Positions 22,901 to 35,491 of a stretch of DNA of 64,000 nucleotides are shown piece after piece. Numbering within the stretch: the stretch's first letter is position 1; the number at the start of each line of letters is the position of its first letter. The notes beneath the pieces are model-generated. The model worked only from the letters and a program-made list of their open reading frames with translations. It was not told where the DNA came from and searched no databases. Source of the stretch: Melampsora larici-populina 98AG31 (lineage: Eukaryota; Basidiomycota; Pucciniomycetes; Pucciniales; Melampsoraceae); assembly GCF_000204055.1 (NCBI RefSeq), contig NW_006768861.1, positions 140,339 through 204,338 on the forward strand. Direction: 5' to 3'. The translations under genes and the position numbers were made by a program.

Positions 22901-24489
22901 AAACGAGATCAATCCTCCCAATTCGTCACTACTACTGCGATCAACTCATTACCCGGAACTGCTCGATATGATGTAAAGGGCAAGCCTTCGCATCCTCCGC
23001 CAAAGTCTAATGTCAACACAACGGATTTGCTTAACCAGCCCGTTTCTCAATCAACCAACAACATGCGTACACATCATCCCCGTTCTAACTCTCCAAACCT
23101 TCAACCTACGCATGACAAGGTCTCATCCACGTCCACATTGGAATCCTCCAATCAGCGACCTTCACTCTCTACCAAACCCGAGTCAACGCCAATACCCCCA
23201 ACGCGACCGCCTGAAGACATCTCAGCCCAAGTTATGCCCAACCGGGCTCAACATTTGCGACCTCCGACTCGTCAATCTGCTGATATCACACACGCTTCTA
23301 TGGCAGTCAATTGCCTCAACCTCTTGCAACAGTCTATCCGTGGCAAGCTGGGTCCTCTCGATGACGTAGACCTAATGAATATGAGCCTTCCGCCTTGTGC
23401 GGGTGGTGACTACAGCACTTTCGAGGTCAGTGGCCAACAGGACGTTGGTCAGATAGCTCATCTACTCAAGGACCTACTGGGTGATATACAGGAATTGAAA
23501 ACTACAAAAACTGGTGTCGAATCTTTAGCAGAATCGTGAGTATAGGTTTCGTTCTTTCTGCTTTCGATCGATGAGTAAATATGCTTGTATTGACATGTGC
23601 ATCTACACCTTTAGGAGTTCATTCCTTTTGGCTGATGATACGCTTCGGCCGAAAGCGTCACCTGATCCGGCGATGCTCCCTCACTCGCACAATTCGATCT
23701 TGGGCGCATTAGCTCGGCAGTCTGATAAGGTTGCGACAACGAGAGCGCCTTTGGTTGATCATCTTGGTTTCAATGATGAATCTTTGAGATCTCCTGAGTC
23801 GCAAGATGTCAAGACGGATATTAAGACATGCGATCTTATCTCAAAGCCAAGAACCAGCTTACGCAGTCGCGCCCTATTGGATTGGATAAAGATTCCTACA
23901 AGTCTCAATGGATATAAACGATATCAATGGGTTATTGGACTGATTTTTTTGCAAGTGTTGATGGTGTGGCTCGTTATCAGGTAAGGATACTAATCTATTA
24001 TATGACATGATTGATCTCGATATATATGCTGACTTGACGATTCTTCAAATTTCACTTTGTGATTTTAATAGCTTAGCAACTGTTCGCGCTGTGAATCTTG
24101 CTCACGCGGGCCATTATTACCCTCGATATGTACTACCAGGTCATACAGGTATAATATCAAGAATTCTTCAATCTTATCATTATCTTTCTCCTGAAAGACT
24201 TGAAGACACTGCAAATTCATCATGGTGGCAGATTGGATTAAGATCAATCGTTGATATTTCTTGGTTTATAATTGATTGGATCTTTGGATTTCGTTGGTCA
24301 TTAGATAGAATAACAAACGTCACTTCATTTCAAACTAATGATTCAGAGAATTGGTTTGAATCTATGATTGAATTAATCTTTTCATTTTTTTTTGAAAATC
24401 ATCATGAAAGGTTTGGTGAAGGGGAGATTGTTTGGGTTAATCAAGCTGGTGTCACTTCATATCTTCGTTCTGGATTTTCTCCTACTTGA
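19907..24489 (+). CDS. Large Ser/Pro-rich protein with C-terminal membrane segments, unknown function
   Basis: Four exons (19907-21742, 21941-23535, 23615-23980, 24072-24489) join in frame to 1404 residues with GT-AG introns. I do not recognise the family. The first about 1200 residues are disordered: rich in Ser, Pro, His and Gln, with acidic patches (SDDDEDEVDQ near residue 75; DSDSDSGDSPD near 565) and a 45-residue tandem duplication. The last about 180 residues are ordered: a hydrophobic segment (WVIGLIFLQVLMVWLVI, about residue 1255) and a second (IVDISWFIIDWIFGF, about 1315), ending in an aromatic-rich tail. A long soluble N-terminal part with a C-terminal membrane anchor suggests attachment to a membrane such as the nuclear envelope or ER; that is inference. 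The ATG at 19907 follows an AC-rich leader. No stops or frameshifts. Confidence 0.85.
22163..22432 (+). repeat. 135-bp tandem duplication inside the 1404-codon gene
   Basis: Unit 1 is 22163-22297 and unit 2 is 22298-22432, exactly 45 codons each, so the frame is kept. Both begin PLPVPSSSTLSSATDKRLD. Scattered substitutions show it is not an assembly artefact. Confidence 0.92.
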
Positions 24490-25390
24490 GTTTGATATCT
24501 AATTGATTGAATTGGGATTTTTTATATATTTTATTTATTTTTAAGAGGTTTTTTTCTTTTTTCTTTCTTGTTTTTGTTTATTATTAAGAAGATGTGTTTA
24601 TTTAGAAACCTTTTAGGGTCTTGATTATAATTTAGATTTCATTTAATGTCAATTTGAGTTTTTTAGTGTTTTTTTTAAATAGATGAACTCATCAAATGTT
24701 GTAAGCATAAAAAGAAAAAGGATTTTCCATCATTTTTTTTGTTATATAAATTAATTGATTTGTTTGTATGTGGTGTATTTTCATAGGTTTAGGTTAGTTT
24801 ATCAAACATGATTTTCTTGATACGGCAAGCAAATATAATTTTACTTTTAAAGGGAATCGATGTTGGTCATTGATACATGTGAGGAGGATTTGTGGTAATT
24901 TGAGCTGGGTAGCATGAGTAGAATTGCAAGTCATTGAGAGTTACTTTGGGCCTGGGACCTGGGTTGAGCAGCTTTCCTCATGAGCTTGATTTCGAGATTC
25001 ATCATGTTTCAGATCTCATAATTGGAATGAAGAGTCAGTTCATAATCACCATATCATCAATTTGTACTTTGTTATATAACATTCCCAAAATATTCTCGTG
25101 TTCAACAAATCACTCAGCTCAGCATCCCACCTATGTATCCTGTGCCCGAGGCTCAAGATCTACCCCCGTGTCTAAACCCCGTGTCTAAACCCCGTGTCTA
25201 AACCCCGTCGACTCAACACCAACTGAGGACGATACGGTGACGTCTGCAAACTCGTAAGGACCGGCCTCGCGTTCATGAGCCGTCGAGTCGTCCGGTATGT
25301 CAGATGACCGGATGGAGACTGATCGACGAATCAAACTACAAACAGTTCAACTGAAGACGCCATTTTCTTTGATCTTTACCAACTATTACG
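24490..25390. other. 3' region of the 1404-codon gene and NMT upstream region
   Basis: 24490-24760 is very T-rich, typical of a 3' untranslated region. 25164-25207 is a short tandem repeat (13-bp unit CCCCGTGTCTAAA, about 3.5 copies). The NMT promoter should lie in 25200-25390; no TATA box is clear. Confidence 0.5.
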
Positions 25391-28072
25391 ATGGCATCAC
25401 CCAAACCCACAAATAAAGAAGTTACCAATGATGTGATCGAGTATGGCTCAGAATTTTTAAGACCAGAAATTGATGATAATTCAATAGAAGGAGGAATCGA
25501 AATCGAACCGACAATTCAGTCTGCTGGATCATCAAAAGCAGGTCCATCAACCAATTTTACAGAAGGTTCAGAAACTCATGAAGAAGTATCAAAAGGAAAA
25601 GGAGAAGTTGGACAGGAAGAAGAAGAAGAAGAACTTAATATTTCAACGGCTGGTCCTTCTAGTAAGAAAAATAAAAAAAAGAAATCTAAAGGGAAAGCTT
25701 CAGCTATTGCACAAAAATTAAAGAACTCGTTGAATGGTACGGTAAGTAACAATGGAAATAGTAATACTGGGAATGTATCTTTGGAAAATAAATTGAGTCC
25801 TGAAGGTCATCAGTTAGTCGTTGATCGGGTAGGTCTAAGTTGCTTCATCTTCATGTATCCTTTACATTACATGCTGATCATGATCTATCGATTGTGGTAG
25901 ATTCGGGCTAATAGTGGAGACGCAATTGCTGATCAAGTGGCTGCACTGGGACCAGCGGAACTTGGGAGGATGTTGGATAACCTTCGTTTGTTGGACGTCA
26001 TGCAAGGAAAGAACAGTGGTAAAAACAAAAAAGATATGGCAGATCACAAGTTTTGGGCCACCCAACCTGTTTTACAACTCGATGAACGTTTGTGAAAAGT
26101 CCTTTTTTTTGAAATCTATTATTGAACCAAGTTGAATTTTGATCATGAACTATTCGTCTTTACAAACCCAGAAAACACCAGTTTTGAAGAAGGTGAAATT
26201 GAACCTAATAAACCTGGTGACGAAATTCGTCAAACTCCTCTCACTTTACCTGATGGATATGAGTGGTGTTCTTTGGATCTTAATGATGAGATACAAGTGA
26301 GGCTCAAAATTGATTAAGTTCGATCTGTTATTGCGTTTTTCTCACCTCTCACCCTTATATTGTTTGAACACAGTTACGCGAGGTTTACGAGCTGTTAACT
26401 GGTAATTACGTGGAAGACGATGATGCAATGTTCCGATTCGATTACACAGCTCCTTTCATTAGATGGTTTGTCACTTTACTTGGGATCTGAATATCTCGAA
26501 TATACTTCATTGATATGACGATCATCTTTTCTAGGGCTTTACAACCACCTAATTTTGTACAAGATTGGCATGTTGGAGTGAGAGTAGCTTCAGGAAAAAG
26601 AAGACTTATAGCCTTCATTGCTGGGGTTCCAATGAATCTCAAGGCTCGATCAACGTAAGTGAGGTGATTGTCTCGGACTGATATCCAAAACCAACGAAAG
26701 TCCTCAATGGGTGTTTTTTTCTGTTCATAGGGTTAAGGATTGTTCAGAAATTAACTTTCTCTGTATTCATAAAAAACTTCGAGCTAAACGTTTAGCACCA
26801 GTCTTAATCAAAGAAATCACCAGACGATGTAATATCAGAGGTATCTTTCAAGCTATCTATACAGCAGGGATATTCCTTCCAACTCCAATCTCACGTTGCC
26901 AGTGAGTACTTTCTTAGTTGGCCGCTGGTGTATGATATCTCGTCTTGCTGACCCTCGTTATGTAGGTATTTTCATCGAAGTCTTAATCCAGCCAAACTCA
27001 TTGCTACTGGATTCTCTTCTCAACCTCGTGGAGTTTCAATCGCACGACTCAAAAGAATGTATGAATGTCCAACTGAACCTTTATTACCTGGATTTCGTGA
27101 GATGGTAGAGAGTGATGTACCGACAGTTGGGATCTTGTTGAGACGATACATGAGTCGATATGATTTACAACCGATCTTATCAGATGATGAGATCCGTCAT
27201 AACTTTATTAGTGGAAGAGGTAAAGGTGAACTGATAGATGGCAGAAGGGAAGAACAAGTTGCATGGAGTTTTGTTGCAGAAGTAATTTTGATTCTTTTCT
27301 CTTTGGTTCAAAGTGATCAAAGCTCATCTTTTGATCATCATTAAACTCATCACTGACGAAAACCCGATCTTTGTTCATCTTAACAGAATCCAGAAAATCA
27401 TACGATCACCGATTTTGTTTCGTTTTATCATTTACCATCTACTGCAATGAATTCAACACCACATCAAACGATAGATGCAGCTTATTTATTTTATTATGCG
27501 ACTACATCTGTACCTTCATGTTCGAATTTATTTCAATCAGTAGAATCGGAACATCAATCTAATCAATTAGAAAAAGAACCTAATTGGATTGAAGAAAGTG
27601 TTGAAGATAGATTAGTCTTAAAGAAAAGATTAATGACTTTAATTGGTGATGCATTGATTATGGCACAAAAGGTTTGATTTGTTTATATTTTTCGATTATT
27701 CAATTTTTGGAAAACTTAGTTGATCGATTGAATTTTGATCTTATTGGAATTTAGGCTAAATTTGATGTTTTCAACGCTTTAACCTTGATGGATAATTCAT
27801 TATTTGTGAAAGAATTACAATTTGGAGCTGGGGATGGATTTTTACATTATTATCTTTATAATTGGAAAGGTAAGATTCTTTCAACTTCAATCTTTTTAGT
27901 TTATCATGATTCTGATATAACTGCTTTGGGTGGTTTTCTTTCCTGCATTTTAGTTCATCAAATTCAAGGTGGTGTTTCAGGTGAAGGTGGAAGTGTTCAA
28001 GTTAGTGAAGGCTCTACTGAATCACCTACAACTGAAAGGATTGGTAGTGGGGTTGGAGTGGTGATGCTTTAA
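25391..28072 (+). CDS. NMT1: Glycylpeptide N-tetradecanoyltransferase (N-myristoyltransferase)
   Basis: Ten exons (25391-25828, 25901-26087, 26172-26296, 26374-26465, 26535-26654, 26731-26901, 26966-27281, 27387-27671, 27755-27869, 27954-28072) join to 655 residues. The enzyme moves myristate from myristoyl-CoA to the N-terminal Gly of proteins such as ARF GTPases and is essential in fungi. Evidence: [18 protein letters not shown], the acyl-CoA-binding stretch ending [49 protein letters not shown], and the C-terminal GVGVVML, whose terminal carboxylate is the catalytic base. The N-terminal about 190 residues are a charged extension with a Lys-rich patch ([11 protein letters not shown]), a ribosome-binding type of tail, and make it longer than the usual 450-500. 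Two introns use the donor GTTTGT. No lesions. Confidence 0.95.
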
Positions 28073-28231
28073 TGTTGTCAATGAGGGTTGATCAGCAAAT
28101 TTAAGATCTATTGTAATGATTTACTCTTTATTCGAGTTACTCAATATATCTAGTCTTTTGCCCAAACTCATCTCAATCAAAGATGCGCCAGATTCTTGGT
28201 CATCTTGAGTTCACGTGGAAGTATTCAAATA

Positions 28232-28388
28232 CGGTACTCAAAGCAAGTATGTGGGTGCACATACTTTTCGCTACATACTTTTTTTTGGCGGGGAAAACGA
28301 GATCAAAAGTATATTTTTGTTTTTTTCCCCGCCAAAAAAAAGTATGCAGCACAAAGTATGTACACCCACATACTTGCTTTGAGTACCG
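28232..28388. mobile_element. 157-bp palindromic MITE with TA duplication
   Basis: The arms mirror each other over most of their length (starting CGGTACTCAAAGCAAGTATG), with TA on each side (28230-28231, 28389-28390). A TA duplication points to the Tc1/mariner type. It lies about 160 bp past the NMT stop, possibly in its 3' flank. Confidence 0.85.
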
Positions 28389-28390
28389 TA

Positions 28391-29086
28391 AAAGAAAGAG
28401 ACAGTCCGACTTTTACGATATGCGCTGGGTTTGATGTGGTCAGTGAAGTGAAAGGGAGTGAAAGGGTCTCTTGTCTAACGTGAAGATCGGAGTCCTTGCC
28501 ATGCTCAGAATGCGAGCGCACTTTTAAGTTTTCATGGAGGCTGAGCGTGCCGGACCGGGTCCTGTACTATTTCTTAGCACGCCCGTCCTTGGGCCGATTT
28601 GTCACCTGACATACATATGTGATATAGGCATCTGTGCCATGTCATGGGGGAGCACCAGAGGATCCGGGTTTCCGACCTGGGATTCTGGGACTGTGGGATT
28701 CTGGGATTTTGGGATTTTTGCTTACCCCGCTGTAAGCATAGCTGTAAGCTTATTACACGAGATATCACATGTTACGACCTAAAGTCCAAAAGCCTATGTG
28801 ACAAGTCTAAAAAAGTACCGCAAGCCTTTCACAACCTCATTTCACACCCCACCGTGTCGTCGCCTCCTCCCTCCAAGTCTTCAAGACCTCTCTCCATATC
28901 CACCGTTCTCTCTCAGTTTCACCACCCCAAGATGGATGTGCCCAATATCAAAGTACAAGTTTGTGTTTCATCCAACCCAACTGGGAAGTCGCAACACCTC
29001 AAAAATCTTCATCATGATCACACACGCCTGCGCAATTTTCATCAAGAGTTTGTTACCTTTGATTCTTCCAAATACAATCTTTGATC
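28391..29086. other. Region upstream of the 640-codon gene
   Basis: Contains a GGGATTCTGGGA-type simple repeat (28678-28720), with a related complement at 42070-42105. The stretch 28850-29086 is CT-rich like a leader. Another upstream exon (ATG at 28932) is possible but unsupported. Confidence 0.35.
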
Positions 29087-31308
29087 ATGGTCGTCGCGTC
29101 ACTTGTCCACGAACGCTATCGATTTATCACCAAAGGACACCTACCTGAGCCGCGGCTCAACCAACTCGTTGGCATTCTGTGTCCAGAATGCCACACTCCA
29201 CTCCGTTATCAAGCTGCACTCGAAGACGCTTGGCGGATCCATGCAAGTTCTATTCCTTTACTATCTCTTGTTTTCGCCATTCTATCCGTCAACGCTGACA
29301 CTGCCTCATGTCTTCATTAGTGCCCAAGCAAGCCAAAAAATAGCCACAACTGGCGAACGTGGCGATGTGATCAGTTCAACCACAAGCGAGCCCTGATCAA
29401 CGCTGGGGCTCCACGCCCCATTATCTCTTGTTTTTTAGATTGGGGACCCAGAATCTCCCCCAATGGTGTTATACTCCCTCCCAAACCAACCCGAGACGAC
29501 CTTACCAATCGGGCACCCCCGCTTCCTCGCGATGGCCATCCTTTCCTCGGTCCAGTAGAGCAGGAATTCACACCCTTCAAAAATCAACTTGATTCGCTTG
29601 CCGGCCCCCAGCGTTCCAAAGTCTCTTACCCATGTCAGAGAGCGTCTCGAGGGCCGGTAGCACGTGGCCACCGGACCACTGGCAACAAAAGCTGCCCTTA
29701 TCAATACTGTCAATCGGTCAGTTTCCAATGGCTCTATCTATCCATTAAAAAACCTTGATCTAACCAGCCCAAACTTTACATTCCATTATAGTGCTGCCTT
29801 GCCTATGGTCTAGGAGCTTGCCTGAAGCATGTCCGTCCCCTCGCGCCCTCTGTGACCCAACGTCCTGCCAGTGAGACTGCCACGCACGTACCTACTCCCA
29901 GCACTTCGGCTCTACCACACCCACCACCCCAAGCACTGCAACCAAGTGCCAGGGCACAACCTGCACCTGCACCTCGCATACATCAGTGGGCCCAATCTGT
30001 CAACTCACTTGGGCACCGACTGGGGATCGAAACGGTGTCAGCAATCCAAATCGACCGCCGCGAAAGATACAAAGCTGTGGACATTGGCAGAGCAAACAAG
30101 TATGACGAGAGGAAAGTGGTGACTATACACCTATGGCTTGATGTACGACATTTCCCAAGGCCTTACTGTCATGAATGAGACTGACGATCATCAAAACTCT
30201 TAGGCACTTGAATACAAGGTGATATCAGCCCATATGGAACAATGGCCTAAAGCCAGGTTGGAGGAATCTCCGCTGCTCATGCAAGCATGCACACGAAAAT
30301 TTGGCGCCACTTGGAACAGGGCGATTTGTTTTTGGGATGAGAAAATTGACAATTGGGTAGGTAAGCATTGTCATGGTCAACCACCCGCCGAAGTTAACCC
30401 TTACATCCAGCACGAGACGATGGTCTCATTCCCACACAGATATCCGGCGAACAAGAACGAGATCATCGTCAAGTCGCCCAACTTGGATCCTTGGACGCCT
30501 GGGTTGCCCCAGTCAAACATTAAGGCCTTTGCAATCAATAGCAGCCACGACCCTCTCCCTAAAACAACTCTTGATTTCCTGGAGGACGCTGACAACACCG
30601 ACGATGTCGATGTGGTTGTGGTGAACGGCAAAGGATCTAAATCCCATCCCATTGAACCCGAAGTTACTAAGGAACCCGAAGTTACTGTTACTAAGGAGCC
30701 TACTCCAACCCCAACCCCAACGCCAGTCAACACCTTTGATCCCAACTCACTTGACAATGAAGACGATCACACGCACAATGTAATTGCTTTTGACCGCGAG
30801 GACTCCGAGCTACCCCACTTCGACCCTATGTATCACTCACCAAAAGGAGCAGATCGACCTTTGGATCTCATAGTTAGTTGATTTCCTGGCAAACCGGACC
30901 TCATTCCAGACTGATGGCCTGATGTGGTGTTACGCGTTCATTCACGATGTGTCATAGGCAGACTCCCAACAGACTGCATCACCGGTGTTAACGGACCCAT
31001 CAACAACCAACCCAACGACGACGACCCACCCAAACACCGTCAAGAAGAAAGGGTGGCCCTCGTCATCTTTGCTTATAACTGATCTCCTTTCTTGGTACAG
31101 GGACTGTGAGATTCGCGCTGCCACGCTGGCATGGAAGGATACATATGGTTCCGAGTGGGTTTTTGCCCGCTCAACTGTGCATCGTTATAAGAACTGGATC
31201 AATGAGGTTACCTACCGGTGTTTTTCGGCCGAGTACACCAACTTTCCACTTGCAAATGTGGGGGATGCACGTGAGGTCTTCAAGAAAGAGTTCAAATCGG
31301 TTTTGTGA
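29087..31308 (+). CDS. Unknown multi-exon protein with Cys-rich cluster, 640 residues
   Basis: Five exons (29087-29242, 29321-29716, 29792-30142, 30204-30872, 30958-31308). Every exon is a multiple of three and every intron is phase 0. Intron 1 uses a GC donor (GCAAGT). Features: CPECHTPL at about residue 33; a conserved-looking block with ALINAGAPRP and FLDWGPR; a probable zinc-binding cluster spanning the exon 2/3 junction (CPYQYC-QSCC-CLKH, about residues 180-200); then a Pro/Thr-rich linker, a globular middle (LGHRLGIETVSA, FWDEKIDNW) and an acidic region with a TPTPTPTP run near 400. No transposase or known enzyme motif. I have an unverified impression that related proteins recur in rust genomes. 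No stops, in contrast to nearby transposon genes. Confidence 0.72.
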
Positions 31309-31877
31309 AGAGTTCTGGTACGCGCGTGACTCACTCGTGATGATCATGATCATAATATTTTTTGCTGATTGCTGAACTACACAGAAAGACAAATATCATC
31401 ATGGAACAAAGATGTGGATCTTTGTTCCTTCTTGAACCTATGACCAACATTGGACCCATTGCCTCCTAATTCCTGTCACCTATCTAATCCCTAAAAGCGC
31501 AATTCTATATGACTTTGTTAGTTTAATCAACTCGCGGTCGAATGCAATTCAAATATTTCTCTTTGTGACTTTCCATTTGTCAGTAGCCCAAAAAATCAAC
31601 CTACGCAGGGTCTATGCCGCTTTAATAGACCCTGCCTACTCAGATACCTACCCTGCCTACAATATGATTAAGCCTCACGAGAGTGCTCGCCGTCCCGTCA
31701 CCATTGCGCCCTGGCAATTGTGACCCTTATTTCATAGAGACCCTACCTACCCCACTTCGCCATAGACTAAACTCTTGGAATACGAGACGCATAGGAAGCA
31801 ATTAACCTATCCTTCCACAATATATAAATATCGTCTCTGATGAGACGATATATTGCGAGCAGTGTAAGTAACTGACC
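31309..31877. promoter_or_regulatory. Intergenic region with hairpin before the 215-codon gene
   Basis: 570 bp. A perfect 10-bp stem with 4-base loop (ATATCGTCTC-TGAT-GAGACGATAT) lies at 31828-31851, overlapping a TATATAAATA sequence at 31821-31830 about 50 bp upstream of the next ATG. Short CCTACC/CCTGCC repeats occur around 31600-31760. Confidence 0.45.
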
Positions 31878-32770
31878 ATGGCTTCGCCACCAGACCTCAC
31901 CGCAACCATAAATGCCATACTTACTACAACTAGTGACGTGCGCGATTTCTGATTATATCTCATATAACCCTTCACTAAATCATATTAAAGCTTATCACCC
32001 TTTTTGATCTCTTCCATCCTCAGACCATGCTATTGCGATTGCGCCTGCCCGCCAACAGCATTGCGTGGCACAAAACCAACACCCAGCTCATCTTAAAATC
32101 CGTTGATGGGCAACCCCTAGTCTACCCCCTCAAAGCCTATGGATTCCTCACCGCCGAAGATAAGTTCATCCGTCAGTGGACTTATAATATCCATGGTGCT
32201 ATAGGGCAAGATGAAGAATCCAGCGATGTATTCATCAAACACAGCAGCCTAAGTCAAAGTTTAGTGGCCACCGCACCTCCACAACAGCATGACCTCGCAG
32301 GAAAAGCCATGATCAGTGGCATTGGGAAAGTTGTCAAGGTCAACATTGATAATCTCAATGAAGATGGCGAATGGCACCTCACTCTTTACGCTGAACATGA
32401 AGCTTTCGACCCTGAAGTGAGCAAGCTAACATTCATTATCTTAGCTTCATATATCACTACTAATAATATCTCGACTATATATCGTTCAGGGACGAGCAAA
32501 GATCCAATTTGTGATCATCTATCAATTTGGAAACTTTTCACCGGAGTTATGCGAAATGAAGGCCATTGAAATAGAATCTTTCATGTACTTCCAAGGCCTT
32601 TTCCTTCGTCAAGATGTCGAGACCAAACGGTTAATTGTTCAAGTGCGTTTGCATTTGTTTAAGCCTCTTCTTAACTTTCATGACTTGTTGTCAAAGATGA
32701 TTACTGAAGCGACTCCCTCTTATCACAGGTGGTTTGTCACACGGTTGTTCAGCTACTGCCTGATACTTAG
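31878..32770 (+). CDS. Unknown protein, 215 residues, four exons
   Basis: Exons 31878-31937, 32024-32416, 32490-32642 and 32729-32770 give 215 residues; all introns are phase 0. The last exon is the least certain, because an alternative acceptor near 32772 would give another tail. The protein starts MASPPDLTATINAIL, then MLLRLRLPANSIAWHK, a beta-rich middle (LILKSVDGQPLVYPL, EDGEWHLTLYAEHEAF) and QFVIIYQFGNFSPELCEMK. No family recognised, no signal peptide and no membrane segment. It follows the 640-codon gene on the same strand, 570 bp apart, with the same intron-phase habit. Confidence 0.65.
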
Positions 32771-33197
32771 GTCAACCTCAACCAATGTAATAAGTGTCTG
32801 ATGTTTGTAATCAGTCACTTATTGAGTTTACAATATAGATCGACAATATCGTCAAGTGACATTGTATCTAGTTAGTTATGATTGCAATCACTCACTCTTG
32901 TAGAGTTTCACTCACTCGGTATTTGCAATGGTTCATTTTGTCTTGTCAATGTGTGAATGATTTGAGTCAGGAGGCTGTGATGAGAGGTGTGAGTGTGAAA
33001 GACACGCGTGTGTCAAATTTATTCAGATCAATATTTCGTGTTTTGAAGTACAGAGTCACAGTACGATTTCAGAAAAAAAAATCAACAAATAGGAATGGAA
33101 ATTCCTGTCACTTTTCATTATAGAAATTGTATATGTTTCCACACGGATAAAAGACCCCATGGATAAAAGACCCATCCAATCATTTCAAACCACCAAA
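32771..33197. other. Gap between the 215-codon gene and KDZ copy A
   Basis: AT-rich, no gene. GGATAAAAGACCC occurs twice at about 33143-33176, a short direct repeat. Confidence 0.5.
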
Positions 33198-35250
33198 CTA
33201 GACAATTCCAATACCCATGAACTCCATGCCCGGAGGTTTGCTCAGTTTTTTGGAGAGCCACACATTCCTCAAATACACCATTTCTTCCAAGAATAAATTA
33301 TACCTCAGTGAGTGCATGTTACGGCACATGGAAGCAAAGCCTCCGTACCATATGTTGGTGAGTTCTGCAGCGGACACATTAAAAACCCACTCGCCATGTT
33401 CTTGTATATCTGGAAAGAGGTTTGGGTCAGTGAAGCGCTTGCAGAACTCATCACTTTCAGCATGTGAACGGTGGTGAAAGGGATCCACGGGGATAACTGT
33501 TCCTTGAAAGCGATGTGAATCCCCAGAACCGTGGTATATGTGTTCAGTAAGTCAACACGCGTTGTCATAGAACACCACCTCCGGTATCCCTTGAGGGAAT
33601 GTATCTTCCAGAAAGTGCTGAATCGTAACATGAATATACAGACAGTGTTTGTGATCAGTTAAACGATATGTGAGACCAAAGTACAAGGTTGGGACTTTAC
33701 TTACCTTGACGGCACTGACAGATTCCGAATGGTAGAAAGTCTTGCACGCCAGAATGATACCGCAACACCCAACACAGAGTTGATCGTTGTGCGTGCGGCA
33801 CCTCGATGTCACGACCTTCTTAGCTTGCGATTCGCCACCATCGCGTGCGCCTTCGTGTGCTCGATTGGACTCGTCAGCTTGGCGTAATCCTTCGAGATCA
33901 TTGAACTCTGCAGTTTCAGCGTCCAGGTGGACTGTGGGATCGGAGGGCAGGTTGGAACCAGGGCGGTTGAGAATGGCGGTGAGGGCAAAATTTGATTTGA
34001 CCCTTTCGGTGAACTTAGCCCACGCTTCTATGTGGGAAGGGTCCCCACATGTTTTGGAATTGGAGATAGCATCGCGGCGGCACGGTTGAGCATGGCATCA
34101 ATTCCCCAAAAGTCCGTAGTGATAAAGACAGAACCGATCGTTGATGTTTTGAAGGCGATTTGTGCAGGGCCCTTCTGGTGGCGGTTGTCCTGAAGTCTTT
34201 GCAAGCTCTTCCAGCTGTTTGGTAGAAGCACTGCATCGCCAGTGCCCTATGGTCAACCCGTCGGTGGCCACGGCTCGGATGCCTGTTTGCGAAGTGGTTT
34301 TCAGTGATGTTATATAAGATAGATAGAGATAGATAAATAATAAATAATAGACTGATTGACCGAAGTGCTTACCCATCAATATCTCCTCACCCGTCTCAGG
34401 ATCAATTCCGCCGGACTTCACCCGGACACAGCGACTGCAGTAGTGGTCTCGGAAGCGAGTGCCTTCAACATTGAGTCGGTCGAGGTGAGACGCGATAGCC
34501 TCGTCCAAACGAACATCGTCAGTTCCTTTGGCAGGCACTGACAGTTGCATCTGTCGACGATCTTTGTGGCCTAAGAGAGCGCGCAATTCGAGGCCGTCTA
34601 GGCACACAGCCTCAGACATAGAGGGCGAAAAGCCCTCATCGAAAAGCGGAATGTCGACCCCTTCCACGTAGATCTCATTATACCAGTTGGTCAAGTTGAA
34701 GTGGGAGACGCTGGTGATGATGCAAGAATGATGAGCTTATGAGCGATCCTCGGACAGTAAAGGTGCAATCGGAAATGTAATTGTCTTACTTACTGAGCAA
34801 GCATTTGGATTACACGAAACAGGTGGCCTAGCCTGTCTGTGATGTAATAGTGGCAGTGTACGTGCAGAATCTTGTCGTCGCGTCCCATCGGCAAAGTGTA
34901 GTAGTGTTGCAAACTGTCGTGGGTGTAATAACTGGGGCAATACGTCGCATTACAGCCTGGATAAGATATTAAAGTATTAAACATTGAATAAGCATTGAAG
35001 TCAGTTCGCGAGGTAAAGTAAGTGAGGAGGGAGTGAAGAGTGAAGCCCTACCGGGACAATCCAAAATGACAGTCTGAACCGTATGCACCCCATCTGTGTC
35101 AAATAAGTAGCCATTGAGTCGGGTGTGAACGTGTAACTTGCAGGCTTTCGTGCAAACAATACAATGTGAAACTGGTGGGCGTAAGTATGAAAGGAACCAC
35201 CATAACACAGGTGGTTCCAGTGTCCATGAAATCTGGCGGAGTGACATGAC
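33198..35250 (-). pseudogene. KDZ-type transposase copy A, C-terminal part
   Basis: Resembles the fungal proteins with CxC5/CxC6-like cysteine clusters associated with KDZ (Kyakuja-Dileera-Zisupton) transposases. In order: RPPVSHCIVC and LNGYLFDTDGVHTVQ (about 35210-35060); CNATYCPSYYTHDSL (about 34960); DHYCSRCVR (about 34430); a CxC6-like block (ATDGLTIGHWRC, NINDRFC, about 34270-34110); HNDQLCVGCCGIILA (about 33780); and an acidic catalytic-looking segment FYDNAC followed by PFHHRSH and a Cys (about 33560-33420). At least four short introns. Two in-frame TGA stops, at 34098-34100 and 33552-33554, both preceded by T. Dead copy. Confidence 0.72.
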
Positions 35251-35491
35251 AGGTGGATCGGTGACATCTCAAGGTCAGTATCTGAAAGATACGACGCCAC
35301 AACTCGAGAGTTTTTCTCCGCCGATCCAATCTCTCACGAATCGTCACGTATTCCGCAAGAATTCTCCCACAATCACATCTGTGATCTTTTTCGTGCAAGC
35401 ATCATTATAAGAAGCTCAGTCTTACGGAATTATCATTCCACATATACAATCACATCTCAAATTATTAAAAGCTAGAATTCAAGTTTTAACA

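Noticed and set aside
25900..26171. Frameshift in NMT between exons 2 and 3
   Set aside because: A GTTTGT donor at 26088 and an acceptor ending at 26171 restore the frame, and intron 4 uses the same GTTTGT donor.
35099..35398. Overlapping minus ORFs (KDHRCDCGRILAEY) next to KDZ copy A
   Set aside because: They do not align with copy B, and the frame that does is different; they may be DIRS terminal sequence. Not called as a gene.
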